This document shows, one piece after another, positions 7,943-13,488 of a stretch of 22,905 nucleotides of DNA (position 1 is the first letter of the stretch; each line of letters begins with the position of its first letter). The DNA is from an uncultured Collinsella sp. (GTDB lineage: Bacteria > Actinomycetota > Coriobacteriia > Coriobacteriales > Coriobacteriaceae). The notes below the pieces were generated by a model. That model did no database searches. It was not told the DNA's origin and saw only the letters and a list, made by a program, of their open reading frames with translations. The DNA lies in assembly GCA_900548255.1 (NCBI GenBank), contig URKH01000031.1, positions 1-22,905 on the forward strand. The letters run 5' to 3'. Made by a program: the position numbers and the translations under genes.

Positions 7943-7976
7943 CGATGTCATTAGTATTTCGAAAGGATGGAACAGA

Positions 7977-8963
7977 ATGGCGTTGAGCAAGGCATCATGC
8001 ACCGGTCGCGGATTGATTCCGGCAATTGATGGACATGTGCACCGCATGTTCGATGAGGGTGAAGACGACCTGTTTTCGCTGAGCCTTGACGACGTGATGG
8101 ATGATCGCCCGTGGACCGCCGACGAACTCATGGGCGGCGGGGCTCGCCCGTCAAGCCCCAATCCCGCACTTGCGCCTAAGCCCGCATCTGCGCCGACTCC
8201 TGCGCAGCCGCCTGTTTCGACGCCCGCGTCTACGCCCGCACCCATTTCGGCGCCCACACCCGCTCCCCGCCCCGCAAGCGACCCGTCCGAGACGGCGGCA
8301 TTTCTCGCTGCGGCGACGCAGGGCAAATCGGCCGACAGCACCGTTATGTACAGCGCCCAGCAGTTGCCTGTTCCTGCGGCACGCAAGCCTCCGGTCACAA
8401 GGCTCGATGAGCCCGTTGCCCATCAGGTTGCCTACGATTCCTGGGCTGCAACCGATCTGGATGAGACCTCTACCGGCATGCCGGCGCTCGACGTTCCAGT
8501 TAACCCGCTTTTTGCCGCCAACACGAGTGCCGCGGACTATGAGAGCGGTACGGCATTTTCCGATTATTCCGATGGCTATGCTGGCAGCGGTCGCATCGAG
8601 ACCGAGGATTATGGCACCGCATCGAGCGATTATCTCAACGATCCGTACGCTGCCACGCCTGCACCGGAATATGACCCGGAGGCCGCGTCCGCGCCGGTGT
8701 ATACCAAAAGCACAGGCGAAGAACGCTTCGCCGATTATTACGCCGAGGAAAAGGCGCTGCGTTTCTCGGAATTTCCGCAGGCAGTCAAGGTTGCCTTTAT
8801 CGCCATTGTCATTGCCCTGCTCGGTGTCATTGCGTTTGAGGGATTCCGGCTGTTCTCCGGCCCCACCCAAGCGGAGTCGGAGACCCAGCAAAAAGAGGAC
8901 GATAACGAGTATCTGGACATCAACACCCTCAAGGGCGACCCCAACGACGGGGACGACGAGTAG
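7977..8963 (+). CDS. Pro/Ala-rich single-pass membrane protein of unknown function
   Basis: I do not recognise a family for this 328-aa protein. The ATG at 7977 has AAAGGA 9 bases upstream. Visible regions: a short N-terminal segment with DGHVHRMFDEGEDDLFSLS; a low-complexity linker rich in Pro, Ala, Ser and Thr (about 57-105); a long acidic, Tyr/Ser-rich and probably disordered stretch (about 145-265); one hydrophobic segment VAFIAIVIALLGVIAFEGF (about 274-293); and an acidic C-terminal tail ending GDDE. No signal peptide is seen, so it is likely anchored by the C-proximal helix with the long region in the cytoplasm, or the reverse. It follows the regulator by 122 bp and is convergent (37 bp) with the ATPase at 9001. 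Nothing ties it to purine metabolism. Confidence 0.75.
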   Translation: MALSKASCTGRGLIPAIDGHVHRMFDEGEDDLFSLSLDDVMDDRPWTADELMGGGARPSSPNPALAPKPASAPTPAQPPVSTPASTPAPISAPTPAPRPASDPSETAAFLAAATQGKSADSTVMYSAQQLPVPAARKPPVTRLDEPVAHQVAYDSWAATDLDETSTGMPALDVPVNPLFAANTSAADYESGTAFSDYSDGYAGSGRIETEDYGTASSDYLNDPYAATPAPEYDPEAASAPVYTKSTGEERFADYYAEEKALRFSEFPQAVKVAFIAIVIALLGVIAFEGFRLFSGPTQAESETQQKEDDNEYLDINTLKGDPNDGDDE

Positions 8964-9000
8964 CGAGGGCTAAGGGAGGGTCGGAAGAGTCGGCGGCACG

Positions 9001-10323
9001 TTACGGCTCCAAAAGCCCTGCCATAAAGATGGGCAGATACAGCACGTCACCATCGCGGTGAAGATTACATTCCGCAAGTACCAGGGCGCGATCGATTCCG
9101 TAGCCCTTCGTTGCCAGTGCGTTATCGAGCGCCGCGTGGGACTTAAAACTCTTGCCCGATTTGACCTCGATGGCGAGCACTTCCCCATCGAACGTCTCTT
9201 CCACAAAATCGAGCTCACCGACCTTTTTGGACGTAAAGTAGCGCAATCTAAATCCGTGGGCTTTGAGCTCTTGGGCAACGAAGCCCTCGAATGCCGCCCC
9301 CATATTCATGCCAAAGGGGCCTTCTGCCTCCCCATCAAAAACGCCTTGGGCGACCCTTTTGGAATACGACGACATAAGCATTCCGGTGTCCAAGTAAAAC
9401 AGCTTAAACAGATTTCGTTGCTCCCCCAATAAAAGGGGTGCCACGGGCGCCGTTACGTTATACACAGGAAGCGCGACACCCGCCTCCGATAGCCAGAGGA
9501 AATGATCTGTCACCTGCGAAAAACGTTTGACACCGTTAATCGATGACAGTTTGAATCGCTTGTTTTTGGAACCGGCCTCGCTGGGAATCAGATCATAGAT
9601 ATCGCGAATAACCAAGCGCAGCTCGGGCGGAGCGTACTTTGCGATGTCATCGCGATACAGGGCGTGAAGATCGCGGTGGATGTTTCGAACCTCGTCGACA
9701 TTGCGCGTCGCCAAGAAGGAATTGACCGCGTCGGGCATGCCTCCCACCACCACATACTGATGGAACAGATCGAGCAAGCGGTCATACAGATAGCCGGGAA
9801 GCTCCCCCTCATTCTTTAGACAGCCCCTGAGCATGTCAAACACGCTGGCACCAACGCCATTTGCCCAGCAAAACTCCTCAAAGTCGAGCGGGTACATCTG
9901 GACCTGCTCGACATACCCCACCGGCAGGGAATCGATGCCCTCGAGCTCAACGCCAAGGAGCGATCCGGTAAGGATGTATCGAAAGTCGCCGCGCTGGACC
10001 AGATATTTGATAAACGTCACCACGTTGGGGCATCGCTGCACCTCGTCGATAACCACAACGGTCTTGTTCGCAACCATCGGCTGCGTTGCAGCAATAGACA
10101 TACGCATAAGCAGATCATCCGCACTTTTCGCCGCCAAAAACGAATCGCGCACGGACGCGTCGGCGATAAGGTCGAACGTCACGACATTTTCGAACGATTC
10201 ATTTGCAAAGACGTTGACCAAATATGACTTTCCTACCTGTCGGGCGCCCTTGACCAAAAGAGCCTTGTTAGGCGACGAGGCAAGCCAAGATTCAAACTGT
10301 GCTTTCGCTTTTCTCTGTAGCAT
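9001..10323 (-). CDS. AAA-type ATPase with DUF4143 C-terminal domain
   Basis: The 440-aa product has an N-terminal P-loop ATPase: Walker A GARQVGKS (26-33), Walker B VVVIDEVQRCP with D93/E94, and a sensor-like YILTGSLLG at about 117-124. The C-terminal half is of the DUF4143 type, with ELDFV (D372) and IEVKSGK (E386, K388), a PD-(D/E)xK-like arrangement. Such proteins are common in gut bacteria and archaea, often in many copies; their function is unproven. The ATG at 10323 is chosen for its AAGGGG upstream; a GTG at 10356 in frame is possible but has no better site. Four 33-bp-spaced repeats lie immediately upstream, inside its promoter region. It is a stand-alone gene in the accessory block. 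Confidence 0.85.
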   Translation of the reverse strand: MLQRKAKAQFESWLASSPNKALLVKGARQVGKSYLVNVFANESFENVVTFDLIADASVRDSFLAAKSADDLLMRMSIAATQPMVANKTVVVIDEVQRCPNVVTFIKYLVQRGDFRYILTGSLLGVELEGIDSLPVGYVEQVQMYPLDFEEFCWANGVGASVFDMLRGCLKNEGELPGYLYDRLLDLFHQYVVVGGMPDAVNSFLATRNVDEVRNIHRDLHALYRDDIAKYAPPELRLVIRDIYDLIPSEAGSKNKRFKLSSINGVKRFSQVTDHFLWLSEAGVALPVYNVTAPVAPLLLGEQRNLFKLFYLDTGMLMSSYSKRVAQGVFDGEAEGPFGMNMGAAFEGFVAQELKAHGFRLRYFTSKKVGELDFVEETFDGEVLAIEVKSGKSFKSHAALDNALATKGYGIDRALVLAECNLHRDGDVLYLPIFMAGLLEP

Positions 10324-10357
10324 AAGCGCACCCCTTATTACGTGCTGTTTTAGCACT

Positions 10358-10472
10358 AGGATACACTTTTCCGTGGTTGCTAGATGCTCATTTCGACACT
10401 TTTTCGAGATTTTGAAGTGTGTATTACGACACTTTTCCGTACTTTTACACGGGATATTTCGACACTTTTTCG
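10358..10472. repeat. Four-copy phased direct repeat, 33-bp period
   Basis: A 16-bp core with consensus TTTCGACACTTTTTCG starts at 10391, 10424 and 10457, exactly 33 bp apart; the second copy reads TTACGACACTTTTCCG. A degenerate fourth copy (ACACTTTTCCG conserved) begins at 10358, in register. The 17-bp interval sequences are not conserved. Reading the repeats as coding gives an interrupted 11-residue pattern, which is a by-product of 33 being a multiple of three. Three helical turns per unit suggests same-face protein binding upstream of the DUF4143 ATPase gene. Confidence 0.75.
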
Positions 10473-10497
10473 GATTTAAGCCTAACAGCAGCCGGCG

Positions 10498-10543
10498 AAA
10501 TCAAGCGCCGTCTGCACATCATTTCGCAGGCGGCGCTTGATTT
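10498..10543. repeat. Long stem-loop in the divergent gap
   Basis: AAATCAAGCGCCGTCTGC (10498-10515) pairs with 10526-10543 at 17 of 18 positions, the exception being a G-U pair, around a 10-nt loop. The right arm ends in TTT. It lies between two divergent genes, so a terminator role is not expected; it may be a dispersed palindrome or a regulatory site. The gap 10324-10691 otherwise contains the 33-bp repeats, a weak promoter and a structured leader. Confidence 0.65.
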
Positions 10544-10566
10544 GTGTCCGCGCGCGCTGATAGACT
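10537..10566 (+). promoter_or_regulatory. Possible extended -10 promoter for the 140-aa gene
   Basis: TTGATT (10537-10542), an 18-bp spacer, and TAGACT (10561-10566) preceded by TG at the extended -10 position. The match is partial, and the -35 overlaps the right arm of the stem-loop at 10498-10543. Confidence 0.3.
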
Positions 10567-10691
10567 CCATCGTGCCAGCAAGGAGCGGGCGCGTTTTATC
10601 CAGAGTCGGGGTAGAGAGTTGGCTCCACGATCCCGACGCCAACCGGCCAAGAGGCACGGTGGCCCTGCCAACATCGATGAAAGGAGTCCGT

Positions 10692-11114
10692 ATGGACAAT
10701 TTCTCCGTGCGCAGTGAGCGCAACTTCCACAACCTGGTAGCCAAGCCAAAACGAATGCATCTTCTGGACAAGCCGAACGGCTATGCCTCGGCCATGGTCA
10801 AGAGCAGCCTCTCCCACCAGATGCGCTTTACCGTGCAGGTGCTCGAGGAAGAGCTCTGCGTTGCCGGCGACCCGCACGTGCTACAGATCAAGCTGCTCGG
10901 AGACGACTCGCGCGAGTCGTCCAGCTGGAAGCTCTTTGCCGACGGCTCGTGCGTCGCAAGCGGCTCGGGTGACTTTGCCCGTGAGTGCTTCTGCGAGGGC
11001 GCCGAGGTGTTTTTGGACTTGTGTCGTGATGCCGTCGAGGCTGCCAAGCTGCACCAGTGGAGCCAGAGGGAGTATGAGCTGCTGAGTGCCGCGCGCGGGA
11101 TTGCGGGGGTGTAA
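10692..11114 (+). CDS. Unrecognised 140-aa cytoplasmic protein
   Basis: I do not recognise this protein. The ATG at 10692 has GAAAGGAG 7 bases upstream, a strong ribosome site, although the frame is open further upstream into repeat DNA. It has no signal peptide or membrane segment. It starts with a basic stretch (RSERNFHNLVAKPKRMH), then a segment with alternating hydrophobics that looks like beta strands (MRFTVQVLEEELCVAG; HVLQIKLLGD; SWKLFADGSCVASG), and a C-terminal helical part (AEVFLDLCRDAVEAAKLHQ). It contains five cysteines with no clear metal motif. Codon use is like the core genes. A leader of about 125 nt with alternative stems precedes it. Confidence 0.65.
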   Translation: MDNFSVRSERNFHNLVAKPKRMHLLDKPNGYASAMVKSSLSHQMRFTVQVLEEELCVAGDPHVLQIKLLGDDSRESSSWKLFADGSCVASGSGDFARECFCEGAEVFLDLCRDAVEAAKLHQWSQREYELLSAARGIAGV

Positions 11115-11609
11115 ACAGGCGGAGCGCTCCTGAAGCCTTATTCCACACGATCGGGTGTACTCATCTGCAACTCGACTTGCTACCAGATGGTGCAATCACG
11201 TTCCACGTCGGTTAAGCCAGACCCCGGCCGGTCGTTGGCAAGTGAAACAACATCTCCCACCCATAGGCCTCTAAGACCGACCGTCCACTATAATCCAAGC
11301 GGTTAGCGTCTCCCAAAATCGCCATGGACACGTCTTCCAAGATGCCCTCTCAACTGTGCAGAAATAACAGCCGCCCATACGGTCGATGTGCTCCTTGCAC
11401 GTCTCGCTGACCACGCAACGATGGAAAACAGGTTCCTGGACGGATGACCCCTGAGGGGATGCATGAAATCGGCATCGAGGCCATCGTCTGTCGAACAATA
11501 CCTGCCCATACCTTTAAAACATGAGAACAAGACGCCGGCGTCGGTATCGTTTTCAATTCAGTTTAAAACTGAGGAGATTCAGGAGCCAACCGAATAAACT
11601 AAGACTCAC
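11115..11609. other. Gene-poor stretch, nothing identified
   Basis: About 500 bp between the 140-aa gene and the XRE cassette promoter. Short minus-strand frames exist (for example 11271-11498, with a CVVSETC...CYFC cysteine pattern) but they lack ribosome sites and convincing codon bias. The stretch could hold a decayed gene. No tRNA, terminator or insertion-sequence ends were found by eye. Confidence 0.5.
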
Positions 11610-11616
11610 TTAGTAA

Positions 11617-11644
11617 TTGCTAAATTTCTGACTGGGTATATAAT
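11617..11644 (+). promoter_or_regulatory. Promoter of the XRE cassette with overlapping operator-like repeats
   Basis: TTGCTA (11617-11622), a 16-bp spacer and TATAAT (11639-11644) lie 42 bp before the ATG at 11687. The imperfect palindrome TTAGTAATTGCTAA (11610-11623, 12 of 14) covers the -35. A second inverted pair, AGTAA and TTACT, lies at about 11652-11675 between the promoter and the start. Repeated AGTAA half-sites around a promoter are what an autoregulating XRE protein would use. Confidence 0.55.
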
Positions 11645-11686
11645 ATCTGACAGTAATAAGGATTCTTTACTATATGTGAGGCAGAA

Positions 11687-12142
11687 ATGACTTCAACGGA
11701 TGATGAACTAGTCAGCAGGCTCCAAGCTCACCTGTCAACCATTCGCAAGGCGGCGGGCTGGAGTGGCGAACGGCTTGCGAACGAACTAGGCATAACAAAG
11801 CAAACCGTCAGCAGCCTTGAGACGGGTAAAACGCAGATGACGAAGATGCACTATCTCGCCATCAGGGCGGTATTCAACAACGAAATCGCCGTCAGCGGAA
11901 ACGAGGATCTGGCAAAAATAATTCAGCTATTCGTTGACCAACCAGTAGCACCCAAACTAGAGAAGATGCAAAATGCCCTTAAAGAAGGGGATGAGAAGGG
12001 GACACAACAAGAGGCAGCTACTAAGCAGAGCGCCATAGTTGGAGCAACCGCTCTCACCGCCGCCCTAATCCCCGCTTCATCGGCATTGATTCCGGCATTG
12101 GGCTCTCTTGCATATCAACTTGCAAAATCAATCAAGAAATGA
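11687..12142 (+). CDS. XRE-type HTH protein with hydrophobic C-terminal tail
   Basis: The 151-aa protein has an N-terminal XRE/Cro helix-turn-helix (about 12-66), with GWSGERLANELGITKQTVSS as the DNA-binding core and SLETGKT after it. A charged linker (80-113) leads to a hydrophobic Ala/Leu/Ile-rich segment (115-146; SAIVGATALTAALIPASSAL then IPALGSLAYQLA) and a basic end KSIKK. The tail could be one or two membrane helices or an oligomerisation helix. ATG 11687 has a GAGG site at 7 bases. The next gene starts 12 bp downstream, so they form an operon. GC content is visibly lower than in the purine genes (by eye), suggesting acquisition. Likely an autoregulator of the cassette; not a typical phage repressor because it lacks a peptidase domain. 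Confidence 0.75.
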   Translation: MTSTDDELVSRLQAHLSTIRKAAGWSGERLANELGITKQTVSSLETGKTQMTKMHYLAIRAVFNNEIAVSGNEDLAKIIQLFVDQPVAPKLEKMQNALKEGDEKGTQQEAATKQSAIVGATALTAALIPASSALIPALGSLAYQLAKSIKK

Positions 12143-12154
12143 GGTGTACAGAAA

Positions 12155-12682
12155 TTGGAGTCGGAAAACACTGATCTGCCCGCAAAGAACAAAGGCCTCG
12201 TGTGGCTCGAGCAGCACAAAGTCCAGATTGGCATCGGTGTATTTGTGGCAATCAGTTCAATCGTTAGCATTACGATTGCCGCGAAAACGGGCCATACGCC
12301 TAAATTCAAAACTATTTGCAACGGCGCAGACAAAGGTGTTGCCACGATTGCTAAGGCAGCAGAAAAGGCCTCCTTGCCAGTGGTCAACCTTACCGGAGTC
12401 AAGAAGACTGCAACGGGACTCGGACATGACTTGCTTCTTTCGAATCAGGCAGTTAACAAGCGTCTCGTCTCCAGCGGAATGATGACAAAAGAGCCCTGGG
12501 GTTACAAGCTCACAGAAGTCGGCAAACTCTTTGGGAAAGAAACAGTCAAAGTAACGCGCGCCGGTTATACCTTCTCAAATATCGAATGGGATGAAGCGGT
12601 TGTCCCGTTTGTTTTTACTTCCGACGAACTTGCGAGCATTAACGCCAAAAAAACTCACATTGCGCAAGTCATAGCCCAGTAG
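12155..12682 (+). CDS. Membrane-anchored protein with winged-helix-like C-terminal region
   Basis: I recognise no named family. The 175-aa product starts at TTG 12155, with GAGG 10 bases upstream right at the stop of the XRE gene. A transmembrane helix (about 24-43, IGIGVFVAISSIVSITIAA) follows a short charged N-terminus. Residues about 90-126 (LLLSNQAVNKRLVSSGMM, then GYKLTEVGKLFGKE) resemble the winged-helix region at the C-terminus of phage antirepressors, where a helix pair is followed by a YxLTxxGK wing. The end (about 140-175) is an unassigned segment with WDEAVVPFVF. Sitting behind an XRE gene, it could be an antagonist or membrane sequestration partner of that regulator, an inference only. 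Confidence 0.65.
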   Translation: MESENTDLPAKNKGLVWLEQHKVQIGIGVFVAISSIVSITIAAKTGHTPKFKTICNGADKGVATIAKAAEKASLPVVNLTGVKKTATGLGHDLLLSNQAVNKRLVSSGMMTKEPWGYKLTEVGKLFGKETVKVTRAGYTFSNIEWDEAVVPFVFTSDELASINAKKTHIAQVIAQ

Positions 12683-12733
12683 TCAAATCTGATACACCGT
12701 GCGCCCCGCGTACGCAAACGAAAAGGAGACACC

Positions 12734-12952
12734 ATGGTCATATACAGAACTCAAGAATGGAACGGATACGGAAAGCAAAACTACTACTGGAATGAATACC
12801 GCCGTGAGGGCGACACGGTTGTCAAATACAAGTGTAATAGGCGCAAGTTCTTCGATGGGGACGAAAGCAACTGGGAAGAAAGCGAGCATGAAGAAGATTC
12901 GTGGAGCATTGACGATCCCAATATGCCCGATTGGCTGAACGGCTACCTCTAA
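12734..12952 (+). CDS. 72-aa acidic, aromatic-rich small protein
   Basis: ATG 12734 is preceded by AAAAGGAG at about 6 bases, the strongest ribosome site of the cassette. The product is rich in Trp (five) and Tyr (seven), basic in the first half (KYKCNRRKFF) and strongly acidic in the second (DGDESNWEESEHEEDSW, then IDDPNMPDW). No membrane segment. It lies 51 bp after the membrane-anchored protein and ahead of a terminator, so it is the last gene of the cassette. The composition would suit a small inhibitor, DNA mimic or antitoxin, but no family is recognised and function is unknown. Confidence 0.6.
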   Translation: MVIYRTQEWNGYGKQNYYWNEYRREGDTVVKYKCNRRKFFDGDESNWEESEHEEDSWSIDDPNMPDWLNGYL

Positions 12953-12976
12953 TAACTATTAACTAGCAGCCCTTGA

Positions 12977-13008
12977 AAGCCCCACTTCCCACAGGGAACG
13001 TGGGGCTT
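12977..13008 (+). terminator. Terminator of the XRE cassette
   Basis: AAGCCCCAC (12977-12985) pairs with GTGGGGCTT (13000-13008), and the inner TTCCC/GGGAA pair extends the stem to 14 bp with one bulged base and a 3-nt loop. It starts 25 bp after the stop of the 72-aa gene. The U-tract is weak (GATATT). Confidence 0.7.
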
Positions 13009-13054
13009 GATATTGCCCTCCTGTCCGAAAGCACTTTCCATCTCAGCTTTCAAT

Positions 13055-13195
13055 CTAGGCAACCACAATGGTATGGGCCATGGCCGTCAGTTCACCAATC
13101 TCAATAAACCTGTCTTTTGTAATGCGATTGACCAATGCGCCGACTCTCTGGTCGGTCGCATCGACATCACAAGCGATGCGCAGCCCGGGAGAGCC
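13055..13195 (-). pseudogene. Possible 3' remnant of a decayed gene
   Basis: On the minus strand, about 45 codons before a TAG at 13055-13057 read as ordinary protein (CDVDATDQRVGALVNR, then FIEIGELTAMAHTIVVA), while the frame above it runs into repetitive DNA with no start or ribosome site. I do not recognise the parent family. It could be chance. Confidence 0.25.
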
Positions 13196-13236
13196 GCCAA
13201 AAGCAGCTGCTTGCCTGATGCACAAAAGCGCAGAAA

Positions 13237-13265
13237 CCCGCATCCCGAATATGGTGGGATGCGGG
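13237..13265. repeat. Stem-loop CCCGCATCCC/GGGATGCGGG
   Basis: Perfect 10-bp arms 13237-13246 and 13256-13265 with a 9-nt loop. It shares the GGGATGC/GCATCCC words with the repeats just to the right, so it may belong to the same repeat family. Confidence 0.6.
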
Positions 13266-13281
13266 CACGGACAATCGTGTG

Positions 13282-13382
13282 TCCCATTCCAGGCGCGGAT
13301 TCTGGGATGCAATCTCCGCCGAGGGCTCCAAGGGGAAAGCGCATCCCATTCTGAGCGCCTATTCCGGGACACAGTTTCCGCT
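13282..13382. repeat. Two-copy 39-bp degenerate repeat, 62 bp apart
   Basis: Copies at 13282-13320 and 13344-13382 share TCCCATTC, GCGC, ATTC, GGGA and TCCGC blocks in the same order and spacing. Each copy carries an internal TCCC(A)...GGGA inversion. No coding sense is evident. They lie between the possible gene remnant and the xdhD terminator. Confidence 0.6.
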
Positions 13383-13392
13383 CCAAACAAAA

Positions 13393-13420
13393 GGCCCCGG
13401 CTCGCGATGGAGCCGGGGCC
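13393..13420 (-). terminator. Intrinsic terminator of the xdhD operon
   Basis: Perfect 11-bp stem GGCCCCGGCTC (13393-13403) with GAGCCGGGGCC (13410-13420) and a 6-nt loop. On the minus strand it is followed by TTTTGTTT. It lies 68 bp past the xdhD stop. This is the clearest intrinsic terminator in the window. Confidence 0.9.
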
Positions 13421-13488
13421 AAAGGCACAGCATATGCAGTTGATGGTGAGCGCGAACAGCCCGTCAGAAATGCCATCCGCGCTCTACC

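Noticed and set aside
10358..10472. CRISPR-like array
   Set aside because: The repeat core is only 16 bp, the spacers 17 bp, there are four copies, and no cas genes are near.
10419..10691. N-terminal extension of the 140-aa protein with an 11-residue repeat
   Set aside because: It is the 33-bp DNA repeat read in frame. A strong ribosome site favours the start at 10692, and an in-frame stop interrupts the repeat further upstream.
11271..11556. Overlapping short minus-strand frames with a cysteine pattern
   Set aside because: No ribosome sites, mixed frames and no recognisable domain; at most a decayed gene.
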